Source: Ephemerocybe angulata (taxonomy: Eukaryota; Basidiomycota; Agaricomycetes; Agaricales; Psathyrellaceae). From it: 64,000 bases of DNA. The translations under genes were made by a program, and so were the position numbers. Location: positions 62,001 through 126,000 of the forward strand of contig JAACJK010000115.1 in assembly GCA_013368325.1 (NCBI GenBank), given 5' to 3'. The notes beneath the pieces were generated by a model. That model was not told the origin of the DNA, did no database searches, and saw nothing but the letters and a program-made list of their open reading frames with translations. Below are positions 33,801 through 44,763 of this stretch, one piece after another (position 1 is the stretch's first letter; each line of letters opens with the position of its first letter).

Positions 33801-34383
33801 AATTAAATCATAGCGGACTCCGAGCAGTGCGCCAAGTGCATACACTGCGTGCATGGGCACATATTTCCACCGAAAATATGATAGAAATATCATGGAAATA
33901 CCCAATATATTTCCACCCTATTTCCGAATGAAGTAATCTGGAGAAATCATAACATTATTTTTACCATATTTCTTCCTCAGAATAGTAAGGAAATACTGAA
34001 TATGATTTGTTGTTTTTCAGTGCTCAAATTGGGAAGCGGGCTGCGTATATTCATCGATATTTCTGTCCCAAAATAGGTGAGAAATGTGAAATTCATATTT
34101 GCAGGCTACTTCTTATGGAAATAATGTAGAAATACTTCGGGTATTTGCACAGTATTTCTACGCTATTTTCTCCTAAAATAGCGGGCCACCCACGCAGTGA
34201 TACCTGTCATAAGAAGTCGGCTTTGGATGGCGGTGTCAGCGTAAACGATCATGGTGCTTGACATTAAGTCTGGCTCACTTTCTTCCTCCTGCGTGTTCAC
34301 CAACGAGCGAGCTGATGTCGATATGTTGGATTCAATCATTGATGAGGCATGTACTCGATCCAGACGTACCTTTGCTGTCCCAT
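30896..34383 (-). pseudogene. TPR-CHAT copy B, frameshifted and lacking the CHAT catalytic core
   Basis: It has the same exon plan as copy A: first exon near 34383-34198, then 33784-33628, 33575 onward and the TPR exon from about 33235. Ten TPR units are recognisable. About 46 nt are missing at 32327 inside a unit, which shifts the frame. The linker through 31.1 kb is well conserved with A (GRCLVWNQLNNLRTPL, MSHLPESGPIIVIN). Similarity stops at about 30896, right after PLSFLPLHAAGIY, so the His/Cys protease half is gone. A 357-bp MITE sits in intron 1. The first exon lacks 7 nt relative to copy C. Clearly non-functional as a protease. Confidence 0.85.
33843..34199. mobile_element. CACTA-like MITE, 357 bp, in intron 1 of TPR-CHAT copy B
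   Basis: The ends are CACTGCGTG and CACGCAGTG (9-bp TIR), with a 3-bp duplication ATA (33840-33842 and 34200-34202), as for CACTA-superfamily insertions. The interior is AT-rich with many inverted GAAATA/TATTTC motifs and no coding frame. The equivalent intron of copy A lacks it, giving an empty-site comparison. Confidence 0.8.
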
Positions 34384-35158
34384 GGTTGATAGGCCGTGAG
34401 GGGAGTAGACGTGATAGGCTTCAACGTAGTAATCGCAAACTTTATATCGAGCTGAAAGGAAGGCGCTTATGGGAGATAACAGACCCTTCCTTCCACAGCA
34501 CCACACCACTCGGACATTAATTCGGAAGGATGTTATCTTGGCTGTACAGCCGGGCTGCCGCGACTCATGAATATCAGAATGTTTACAGCAAGCTCACAGC
34601 CACACACACACAAGTCCTTCGTGCGCACAGGACGCTGTTTGCTCTCTAAAAATGCGAACATGCGGTCGCGTTCTACGGGCCATGACAGCGGAAGCGGGGG
34701 TGATTCAAGGTGACGACCCACTGAGATTGGTTGACAGTGTCTCGAGCAACGATACGAGGAGAGGGGAAGGTGTGAGGGTCATGGATGATCATTCGTGTGG
34801 TGGAGGCACTCGGAGAATGAGAGACCTAGTCCTGATAAGCACCTAAATCCCGATGTTCTAAGGAGAATCAGCACTCACCTAGAGCCGTGGACACCCTACC
34901 CATCTCGGCTTTCCCCAAGTAGTGCTCGAAGAGGTGCCCGTCCTAGCAGAATGAGGTTCGTAACACGAGGAGAGAGCAATAGCTCGGGGTCCAGGGGAGG
35001 CGGTCCCCAGCCGGCGACCTACCTACAGGAATCTTCTTTTCGCTCGACTGGTGCATGTACGAGACGGCTCTGAGATGAGGGTGTTCGGGATAAAGTGGGC
35101 GGAAAATGGGTATTTCGCGGGAAATACGGCTGGGGTGGCTATCGATTGAGCTAGGGGT
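34384..35158. other. 5' flank of copy B, then unassigned DNA
   Basis: 34384-about 34690 matches the flank of copy C (27600-27920), including AGGACGCTG..TTTGCTCTC-like blocks. 34690-35158 shows nothing recognisable. Confidence 0.5.
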
Positions 35159-35645
35159 AGTATATACAGTGCAATACAGATTGGTCCTACGCACATATTA
35201 GGTCGCAGTTTGGTGTGGATTGCAGTGACGAAAACGCACCTAGACAGCTAAAGCCTTCCCGTGCGCCCTCAATCCAAGAGGTCCTCCCTTTCTCCCTACT
35301 CTTTCCGTCGATAGTCGAATCCGCCAACCCTATACATAGGATAAAGCAAATCTTATCTCGACGCACCATACAGCCTAAAGCGCTCACAGTTCATGCGCCA
35401 TCCCGGTTGCGCATCCCAATGACTCGCCGCTTTCAAGCGCTTGGATGTTGTTGACTGGCGCCTGAAGGTCGAATAGACAACTTTGAGAGTACCTTCTACC
35501 GAGAAGGGTCCCAGTTTCTTCATATGAGCATCGTCGTGGTCGTCGTGGTCGAGGTGAAAGTACAAGGACGGAACCAGCGCATGCGGCAGCAGCAAATTTC
35601 CACGCTGCCGATCCGGCCCGACTACAATCGACCGGCGCTTATTTT
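35159..35645 (+). repeat. Dispersed repeat R, copy 2
   Basis: Same orientation and landmark order as copy 1 at 3593-4021, with indels between blocks. The CGTGGT microsatellite is shorter here. No gene is conserved in it. Confidence 0.7.
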
Positions 35646-35842
35646 CCGGCAGTGCACCTTGGTAGGAGTACCCGATGGAGGTCGAGGTCAAGTATGGTCT
35701 GAGAGTCCTAGCACATCTCAAGAATTGAGTATATTGAAGTACTAATATCGAATACAGGTAAAGGAGCCGATTGACCTGTGTCTCTCAAGCATACGGATTG
35801 ATCTGAATATAGACATCCTGACATTGTGACTTGCTGTAGTGA

Positions 35843-37000
35843 TTATGATTCGCGACGGGAGAGTATACGATATCGAGTCTTCCGTTCGCAGTCGAGTTCG
35901 GGCAGAGACCCCAGGCGTTCGTGTTCCCGTTTACAGAGAGGAGCGGATTCCCGATGAAAGGTCCATCGGGAGAGATGGGGTTGGGCTATGCAAATCACCG
36001 ACTGTAAGCACAGGCGACTCCTTACTAACATCAAAGCGAGATGCGCACCTTGGCACAGTACTGGTTATACCCAGGCCCTGGCTGAGGCCAAGTGAATATG
36101 AAAGCCTGCGAATCACCGACGTTTGGAGGAAGAACGCGGTTGTTATAGCTTGTCAAGACTCCATCGACGATACCGAAGTTATAGTAGTCAGTATACGGGC
36201 ATCCCGCAGGGCATGTCTGGTGCAACACACACTTGTCAGTAGTCGATTCAGGATTGAAAGCTTGGGAACTCTCGCACCGAGATGATACTGTAATAGATCG
36301 GATCCACGAACGGATTCGTCGGTATCGCGTACAGCTTCGTAGTCGGACCAGCTCCAGGAGTCTTGGGTACTGCATAAAGAACAGTATTCCCAAATGTAAA
36401 GCCATCCCTCCAATTGATGCATGCGCTGGTGCTGGGAGGAGTCGCTGCACTGTTTTGATAGATCACCATCCTGTTCCCCGCTCCGCACAGTTCGGACGCG
36501 TCCCCAGGGCAAGCGAAGGAGCAGTCGGTGTTCGGCATGAGGTCGCCGTAGGGCAAGTAGTTGTCGCACCCTAGAGTATGAGTCCATGATGTTAGGAGTG
36601 GTAGACTATGGAATGAGAAGGACTACGTACAGCACTCAGTCCCATACTCGAGTCCCGCCAGGCCATATCCGTGGCTCGCGCAAAGTGCCGTACAGCGCTC
36701 GGCATTGTTGCCTGCCGGGACGTCGTACCTGAAGGTCAGGATACGCGGTCCAAAGTCCCTATATACGATATTAGCAGTTGTGGAGACGGTTTGAAGACGT
36801 GAAGGTTGAAAATACTTGTAGCATCCTTTAAATTGCCATGTTCCGACCGCTTGCTTGATCGAAGGGGATTGTCTGGTTTCAAGGGTCGGCCCAGCAAAGA
36901 CCTACGATGCAGTTTGTCATCAGAAAGTTGGTGTACGAGAAGGAGGTTCATGACTTACATAGGAAGAGATGAGGAGAATGGGCGTAAGGAGTCTGATCAT
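35843..37000 (-). CDS. Secreted WSC-domain protein
   Basis: ATG at 37000. Exons 37000-36959, 36901-36816, 36758-36631 and 36570 onward, then further exons ending near 35843. The N-terminus MIRLLTPILLISS is a signal peptide. The WSC domain runs from GTWQFKGCYKDFG through GYGLAGLEYGTEC, NTDCSFACPGD and LCGAGNRMVIY, with the expected Cys spacing of carbohydrate-binding WSC modules. A second Cys-rich segment follows (CVLHQTCPAGCPYTDYY, about 36.2 kb). The join between them is uncertain. The frame changes near 36.29 kb and needs either a weak-donor 61-nt intron ending at TTACAG or a one-base error. The 3' end is also tentative. Likely cell-wall or extracellular glycan binding. Confidence 0.75.
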
Positions 37001-37803
37001 CGGTGGAGAGTGGTTTGCACGAATGGAAGGTCTTCTGCAGCTGATGAAATTGCCTGAAGTGCTCGCTCAAATTGAAACAACCCCAGCTTTATGCTATATT
37101 TCGCCCCAGGGGTACGTACGTGAGTACCCACTCACCGCACCTTGACATGGAAAAAGTATGAGCTCCGGAGCATCTGACAGATTATCAACTTCACCGGATT
37201 TTCAAAATCGCGAGAAAGGTGGCCATACCGAAAATTGGCGTGATAGACATCGTGAAATCCTTCAAACAAGCTCGACCTTACGAAGAGATTGGGTAAAGAG
37301 CCCTTGCTTTCTGGCTTCGATGAAGTCTAGTTCAGCGGGCTTCACGTCTTAGTGTCACCTGGGCGACGATAAGGCGGCTGCGGTAACTTGTTGAGGGCGA
37401 TGGTACCCATCTTAAGGTGTCAGAAAGGATGTCAGCTGCGCTATGTATCGCACGTACTGCCACCAAAGTGCGAGGTTATGAGCAGCGCTCTAGAGTGGGA
37501 GATCGCTACTCAATGGTCTACAGAGGCGAAGGAGAACGACGCTTAGACACTGGGAGATAAGATGACTGATACGCTAAAACTAATTTGGGAATCGGCTTGG
37601 GCGTCTAATTCGGGCGAAGGGCGATGCGCGGTCTCGTGATGGGCGTCATGGAGACTTGAGTGAGGTGGAGCGTTTGAGACACCGGAGAAGTTCGAGACGA
37701 CTCGCAACACTTACTCGAACTCCCCCTGGACCGACCCTTGGCACCACCCATCCACAACGCTTCCTATCGTGATTCTACTCGCCAGTCTTTCTGGCTCTCT
37801 GCT
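37001..37803. other. Intergenic between divergent WSC and DNA-glycosylase genes
   Basis: No coding exon was seen. It presumably holds both promoters. Confidence 0.5.
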
Positions 37804-38742
37804 ATGTCGCTGAAGAGGACTCGAACCCACAACATCAAAGGGGGAAACGCGGCTCCATCTCCGGAACCTACACCATCGAGAGAAATGAAGCCGCTCATGA
37901 GGATACGGGACGAAGCCCTTGAAACTTCCCCTACCCCTTCCCCTGCCTCGAAGAAGATGAAGCTACTCGCTTCGTACTCCACTACATCACCTTTTCCCGA
38001 ATTCGAGCACCCGACACCGACCGAAGCTCGAGAGGTGCATGACCTACTCGCGAAATCTCTCAATATGCAACCCCCGACGAAAGGGGCGCGGCGGTTTGAG
38101 AAGAACTCGGCAACATCATGCGGGAACGTGCAGAACGTCGTCGACTCGCTGATCGGCACCATCCTGTCGCAGAATACATCCAGCAGGAACAGTTCGAAAG
38201 CCAAGGCGTTGCTAGATCGGAAGTTCGGAAAGCACAACTTCGAAGCTATCGCGAACGCCCCACTCGAAGACATTGTCGATGCGCTACGGTGTGGAGGATT
38301 AGCGAACAAGAAAGGTGCGACCATCCAGAAGTTACTTCGCTCGATCAAAGAGAGACATGGGGACTATTCTCTTCAATATCTTGCATCGACCGACTCCGAC
38401 GGCTCAGGAGCAAAGCTCACAGACGACGAGATTATGCAAGAGCTCATCTCATATGATGGGGTTGGACCTAAGACGGCATCCTGTGTTCTTCTGTTCTGTC
38501 TCCAACGAGATTCCTTCGCGGTCGATACGCATGTGTACCGATTGAGCAAACTGCTAGGATGGGTACCAGGGAAGGCAGACAGGGTGCGTGCACAGGCCCA
38601 CCTGGACAAGAGGATCCCCGACGAATTGAAATATGGATTGCATGTGATGCTTATCCAGCACGGGAGGTTGTGTAAGGGGTGCAAAAAGGATGGTGCCAAA
38701 GAGGAATGTGTTTTGAAGGACTATATTCGCAAGAGTACATAG
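37804..38742 (+). CDS. Endonuclease III-like (HhH-GPD) DNA glycosylase
   Basis: A single exon of 312 residues. I start at the ATG (37804); in-frame codons further upstream lack an ATG. The N-terminal 90 residues are a Ser/Pro/Lys-rich tail with possible nuclear-localisation clusters. The HhH-GPD fold follows: SLIGTILSQNTSS, then the hairpin YDGVGPKTASCVL with the catalytic Lys, and FAVDTHVYR with the catalytic Asp. Such enzymes excise oxidised pyrimidines and nick at abasic sites in base-excision repair. The C-terminal Fe-S loop is abnormal. It keeps HGRLCKGC and EEC, but the last ligand position reads KDYI, so a complete [4Fe-4S] cluster is unlikely. Confidence 0.88.
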   Translation: MSLKRTRTHNIKGGNAAPSPEPTPSREMKPLMRIRDEALETSPTPSPASKKMKLLASYSTTSPFPEFEHPTPTEAREVHDLLAKSLNMQPPTKGARRFEKNSATSCGNVQNVVDSLIGTILSQNTSSRNSSKAKALLDRKFGKHNFEAIANAPLEDIVDALRCGGLANKKGATIQKLLRSIKERHGDYSLQYLASTDSDGSGAKLTDDEIMQELISYDGVGPKTASCVLLFCLQRDSFAVDTHVYRLSKLLGWVPGKADRVRAQAHLDKRIPDELKYGLHVMLIQHGRLCKGCKKDGAKEECVLKDYIRKST

Positions 38743-38810
38743 TTAATTGGTCCAAGGTGGGTCGTAAAATCATTCTGGATTGGCGATCAAGGTCTAAAAT
38801 ATGATGGATC

Positions 38811-39884
38811 TTAGAACGCATTGTGCACCTGTGGAAGCGAATGATGACTTACTACTTCCACTATTGTCGATCCAGGGGAATTTGTCTCGAGCCAGTACTT
38901 GTAAGCATTCAAGTCCCCGACTGCAACGATGCTCGACACGCCAAGGTAGGTCTTCATGACCCAGGATACTCCGACAGCTGACCAGCTCTCGTTGATCCAC
39001 TTCGCCGACAGTACCCCGGTGTTTGAGTTGATCGAGAACTGGAATTCGTGTAAGGAACTGGGTTCAAACCATTGGTGGATGGCCGCACGCACCACGGTAG
39101 TTTCGAATCTTGTGGGTTCTACGTCGGCTTTTGGAGGTGTCCCTGCAGGTGCTAGTAGGAGAAGAAGTGTTTAGAACTATGTTTCAAACGACCTTCAAAA
39201 AGAGAACGCACTCGAGTACGACGTGATAATAGGCGTGAGATGACTACTCAGCGAGGATAAATAGTTAGCATTAGACCCTCAAGAGTACCAGGTGGAAAGA
39301 GCACTGACTTATAGCTGCCTTCACCAACGAAAGCGGGACCATCGACTCCTGTTGTGAGCCCAGTTCTCAGTGACAGGTTTGACGCAGAGATCAATTCGAA
39401 CTTCTGCGCAGCCGTCGCGGGATTGGTAAATTTGAAGTAGGAGTCGGATCCAGGTGTGCTGGTAACGGTTCCATCCCTATTAAAATATCCGACGAATGAT
39501 GTGTCCTTCTTGTAAATGCTGAACGTCGCTGTAATTCTGGCCGTAGAAACGGTCAGTCCTTGCGGAGGAAAGGTGCGTCACTAGCGTACACGGGAACAGA
39601 GGATGGAAGAGCGCCGCGTCGAATGCCTAATCTAGGAGACAGTGGTTAGTGGATGTTCCGATATTATTCAAGAAGCACTGTCACGTACGTGTGGTAGGAG
39701 AGTACAGGTGACGGGGTTCAAGCGGAGGCAGCCCACGTCGCATTCGATCAGCATTCGTCTGTGGGGCGGTTTGACTGAAGAAGCGTGACCCCGCTGGAGA
39801 GGTCGTCGTCGTTGGAGACAGTGCAGCCATCCCAGGGATGCCGAGCGTAAGAGACAATAGTAGAAAAATGAGGGAGTGGATCAT
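38811..39884 (-). CDS. Secreted protein of unknown function, 277 aa
   Basis: Five exons (39884-39689, 39626-39590, 39536-39309, 39243-39212, 39151-38811) sum to 278 codons. Two are micro-exons of 37 and 32 nt. The start has a signal peptide, MIHSLIFLLLSLTLGIPGMA. It is followed by RMRRGLPPLEPRHLYSPT, a motif common after the signal peptide of Agaricomycete secreted proteins, from memory. The mature part is rich in aromatic and Thr/Ser residues (ITATFSIYKKDTSFVGYF, GEGSYNHLTPIITSYS) and looks all-beta. No enzyme motif was recognised. Confidence 0.75.
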
Positions 39885-40416
39885 TGGAAGCGATGGTCAC
39901 TGTTCAGAAAGAACAGGGAACTCCGGTCGTGCCTTCGGCATTCAAGTCTGGCATTTAAGTCCGCGGGGAATACATTCCGCCTGTCGCCTGTCTCGCTCTA
40001 TTCAATGAGAACAAACCCCTGAAGGCGGGAGTGTTAATGTTCCTGTGACCAATCTGCGTGGCTACGATGGTGATACGGCGGTCGTTACCAATCCCCCACT
40101 TTGGGCGCTTAAGTTGACATCATCCGGAGGGTGTCAATAAGCACGAATCATATCCTCCCGACTTTGGTTTAGCTTCCAGAAACGCTGTACCCAGCTCTAT
40201 CAGTTCGAGTGACCTTTGTCCTTTGTGAACGTCGCTTACCCGCATTGACAGTAGCTTTCCAACGTCTTTCCTTCAGTGGTGCTTTGCCTGAAGATTGGAC
40301 AAAGCACACAATGCACAAACGCCAATAGTTGGTGGCAAAGCCCTCTGTCAATGCAACAGACGAAAGGTATATAACCTGACACCAGCCCACCCCTCATCTC
40401 ACTTTAAGAATCCGAA

Positions 40417-42472
40417 ATGGCCCAACACAGCACATGGAAGGTCCGCAATAACCTGCGTTACCTCGGAACACAATCTGTTTCAACAAATCTGGTAAGCTTA
40501 TAACAATCCATCTCCTTTGAAGAATATTCGAATGACATACCTTTTCGTAACTCAGGTCCTGAAGATGGGAGAGCCCCCAAGCTACTGGCGCCATGTGTTC
40601 CCGGAACGCAACCTAGACCCGTGGCGGAATATACTCGATACGCTGAGCGGCTCCAACATTCCCAAGTGCAATATCCTTCCAGGATACTCGGAAAGCGCTG
40701 TCACGGCCATTAATAATGCAAGGGCTGCACTGCACCAAGCTGAGACAGTCATTTCTGCATGCTTCTGGAATGCTGGAATGATGTTCTAAAATGGCTTCTC
40801 TACCTCATGCTCAACACACCGAACGCTTCCGACCCCCTCACGATCTTCGCATCGATCCGCGCTTTCGCTGCAATGGTTTGCTTTGATGGATGGTCCCATC
40901 TTCAAGAAGAGATTCTGGATCAGCCCCACACCATCGACTTCATTTACCTCTTGCTTCACCAGCAGGATCTAGATTCAGGCCAGTACTGGTATATCAGCTA
41001 TGGCACAGAGTCGGGGGGATGTGTCATACTTGCGTGCCTCAGACGGTGCCTTGCATGGGAAAGCACAATACAGCTTCTAATTTCTCAATTCAAGACCATG
41101 CGGTCGGAATTGAGGGCGAAGGTGGTCAAGTCGCTGTACGAAAGGCCCGGGAGGATGTGCTCCGGTATCACTCGTGGTTATAATCTATGGTCTCCTGTGG
41201 CCGCTGGGTATGACCTGGCCACGCTGTCCCTGGTCGTGTCTAAGCTCGGGCAGGACCCCGAGATTTCCATGAAAATTCGCCGCACAGTGTGCTACAACAT
41301 TGCGGACGCACTGTCCATTAATACCAGGGATAGCCTTGATGACTTCTGGGGATGGCATCCGAAAGCGTGGTACACTATGGCTGGAGGTTTGGCTTACTTG
41401 ACTGGGTACGACCCGCGAGCGACACTGGATCATATCACCCCGCACTGTCATCACCGCATTCTGGCGCTGGTGAGAGCAAATGCTGTATCAACTGCATTCA
41501 AGTGCCTCGTGCGCCTGATGGCTGAGGAGGAGCCTGGCAAGCGCGGGGTTTCTATTCTCGCCGAATTAGTCCTTCGTTGCATCTTGGCTCATATGACAGC
41601 CTCTGAAGTATATCGCGCTGTACTCGAGGATCTGACAGAAAAGGAGGATGTCCTTGGCAGGTACATAAAGGAGGTCCATTCGAGATCATCGATATCCCAA
41701 CAATATCAGAGGGTTATAGATCTATCCCATTTGGTCTTTGAAAAGCATCCAAAGCTCAAGCATAGCCTGTGTGCCAATCGAGAGGTATGTCGTAATCAGG
41801 ATTGACAATAGCATGGATACTAATCTACTCTAACATAGCACCCAGAATCCTCGACAGGAGACGAAGATGACGCCAAGCTATGGCAATGTAGCGATTGCCG
41901 GAGCGTCGCATACTGCTCCGAGCAATGTAGGACGGAGGATTGGTCCAGATTTCACTCACATGAGTGTAAGCTGCTCGCCCGTACTCAGGATTTCAATGGT
42001 AGTTCTTTCAACTACAACAGAAATACTCCAAATGGCTAACATAAATTATATAGCACGAGCCCCGTCATACTCTTATGTCTCCCAGACTGTAAGGCAGGAC
42101 CAGCTCAGATTCCTTGAGTGTACCATCAATTCCAGCCCTCCAGATCTCTCAGAGCACCCATAACAACCAACCCATATAATGATCGACTTCCGCGGGGAGC
42201 TTGGCGATGTGCAGTTTATGGATTCATCGGAGCCCCTCAAATTTGGCCTTCATCCGCAGGGCGAGGTGCATTGCCCAGGTGCATTTCAAAATCGTGTTGC
42301 ACAGTTCAGCAATGATGCTATGGTTGAACCAGAGAGGTACATATGCGCAGAGGCAATATTCGCGTACGACTGGCAGTGGTCGACACACGTCTTCGCTAAA
42401 TTGCGATATAGTCCTGAAGCATCGGAGGGGACGAGATACAGGGTTATGGATAGCGTCTTCGTATTTCGATGA
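40417..42472 (+). pseudogene. MYND zinc-finger protein gene with two disabling changes
   Basis: Exons 40417-40491, 40556-41784, 41839-41998 and 42054-42472 have good splice sites. The long central part is helical (ILNTP, LVSKLGQDPEISMKIRRT). The MYND finger spans the third junction (CANRE, WQCSDC, AYCSEQC, HSHEC). An 8-bp tandem duplication TGGAATGC (40766-40773) shifts the frame. Removing it gives SACFWNDVLKWLL and a continuous frame. A TAA at 42161-42163 interrupts the last exon, after which a clearly coding frame (MIDFRGELGDVQF...) continues to 42472. Without both changes the model is 625 codons. It could still make shorter proteins from either half. Confidence 0.75.
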
Positions 42473-42810
42473 GTCTTATTCATCTGCCCAATCTACTCTT
42501 AGCGACTGACAGCCTTTACATTGCGCAGGCCAGACCCAGATCATCTTACGCGCCAGTCGTGGGGCGATGTAGTGTAATTACTGGGAAATCCACTCCTCGA
42601 TGCCGCGCGCCAGCAATAGAATACATATTCAAAATCAATTTTAGTGGCACCAATTGATGTTTCCCAGAAGTAATGTATCAGATCAAGGGCCGAGAAACGT
42701 GTAGCATCATGCGACGCAACAATGATAGAACTAGTATACAACAAGGATGGAGGCGAAGGTCACATACTCAGCCATGAACGAAGATGAAAATTGTCCATAG
42801 GCTACAACTA
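42473..42810. other. Short intergenic region between convergent genes
   Basis: Nothing recognised. Confidence 0.5.
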
Positions 42811-44763
42811 CTATGCAAGGTAGTCGTGGACACAAAGGTCCCCCCTACCGGAAACGAATAACATTCTTCCAGTCGCCAAGCAAACACTGGGGCTGTGTAC
42901 GTTCTGGTGGGGGGCACCTCTATGGAGGAACACAATCCTTGCTGATTCAGGCTCCTGGGGGTGCGCCTCAGAGCTCCCCTCGTCTGCTGAAAGTTCGCCG
43001 CTGCCTAGCCCGGGCGAGCAAAGGAGTGCTAACGACGGCCCTTCCTGCGAGAAATCCGGGAAAAACCTGATAGACACAATACAGGGATCATGTGCCTTTC
43101 GCCCTGGAATGGCACCAGGGTGCGCGGTGAGCACCATCCCCATCCCAGGCTCTTGGAACGTGTATCGCGAGGGGCGGGCGATGGGGAGCAGGCGAACGTC
43201 CATGTCGGAAATGGCATCGTCGTCGTACCCACCGGTGAGCTGGAAGGTGCTCAAGTGGGCATGGCGAGGTATGACGGGTCCACCAAAGTGCATGACGAGC
43301 CCAAGGCCTTGGAGTACATCGTAGTACAGTGGAAGGTCTCGGTGCGACTGGTACCAGTTGGACGGCGCCAAGGACTGATCGCGGTCGGGACGGTTGGGGT
43401 CCCGATCGCCTTGAGCTTCTGTATCGGAATTGGCGGGTGTTCCAGACCTGTGCGATTTCAGAAGACCATATCCTCCCGCTACAGATAGCGGGCCGCTCGG
43501 GATGTCTACGGCGCCAGCGAGAGACAGGCTCAGGACCTCCACGGACGGAGGACTAGGTCCAAAATGGGCAGAAATGATATTTGCGCCTCTCAAGATGACC
43601 TAGGCAGTCGAGAACATGAGTAGTTTGCGTGAGGATATTATGATGTTTGACCTACGGTTGCTTTTTCCTCGTGTAACGCGCCGAGTCGTCGGGTGTTGGC
43701 AGGCTGAGGCGAGCGATGACTATTGGGTCCGAATCCGCATTTTCGATCGACGAAGTTCCATACGACACTCGTCTCTCCTGTCGGAGTTTTCACCTCAAGA
43801 TGAACCCAGTCACCGTCGATAAGCAACGACTGGCAGTAGTTTCCGAGCATGAATAAATGGTCGTCCATTTCCGACTGGGGAATGGCGAGAGGCATCCCAA
43901 TGCAAAGCGTTCCGAGTTGGATGAACGGGGTATTCGGTGCACACGGAAAGGATATCTCGTACATCTTTACCCTATACGCACGAAGTTAGTAGCGCCGGCG
44001 TCCAACGTAGAGGATATGACGTACGCAATCGTGCTGCGGTTGCACAGGGCCACCGCGATGCGAAGTCGAGTTTCCTTGTGTGGAACGACCGAGAGCTGGC
44101 CCAGCTCATACTCCATGGCGTCCCTGCCATTCATATCTGCGTGATATATCTCCTGAGCGAGAATGCAGCCTTCCTCGAGCGGTCGCGGCTCCCTACCGGC
44201 CGGGCCAAGGTCATAAAGACCGAGATACAGTTGGTTCGCGGCGACTAGGAATCGGCCGCCGGGCACGAGAAACAGCCCTTTCGTCAGGATGAACCGAGCA
44301 CCTGGGTGGTCTGAGAGGGTTGTCGCCGTGGCAGGCGCCATGACTGGGGTATTTCTGTCGTATACTGGTGCGGAATTCTGTCGAAAAAGAGTGCGAAGGC
44401 GCTCTGGGCCGAGTGTGGCGCGTTGGAGGTCTCGTACGTCCATGTCGTCAACAGGGTAGGAGGGGAAGAAGACGGCCTCGCGCTTGCAGAAGCTGCGCAA
44501 GTTCTCAATCCAGACCTTCTTCTGGCCAACGAGGTCATTCAGAGACTTGCAGACCTGGGCATTTCGGAAAGTTAACGCAGACGTAGGATACAGTTCAGTA
44601 TGATACGCACCAGGCTCATAGATAGGAGATCCTTGCAGTAGAGACAAAACAGGATCTCCATCCAGACATCTGTAGGAACTTCATCGCCATGGCGCGCTTG
44701 ACGCTTAGGAAGCTCGAGTTCCAGGCTGGCCAGTGCTTTGGTCGTGTCAGAAAGGGCGGACAT
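42811..44763 (-). CDS. F-box protein, paralogue of 28949-30704, with a probable frameshift
   Basis: Exons 44763-44611, 44554-44025 and 43971-about 43660, then 42811-about 43585. The F-box is EVPTDVWMEILFCLYCKDLLSMSLVCKSL. Then comes VFFPSYPVDDMDVRDLQRATLG, matching the other F-box gene. Intron 2 has a textbook GTACGT donor, CTACTAAC branch point and TATAG acceptor. In exon 3 the frame breaks at a run of four A's (about 43740). One A fewer would give VDRNADSDPIVIARLSLPTPDD. The C-terminal part (GPSPPSVEVLSLSLAG ... HDYLA) has beta-propeller-like blocks. Likely an SCF substrate adaptor if functional. Confidence 0.7.

Noticed and set aside
3593..35645. Repeat R copies as LTRs of one retrotransposon
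   Set aside because: 31 kb apart, diverged, no gag/pol between them, no primer-binding or polypurine sites.
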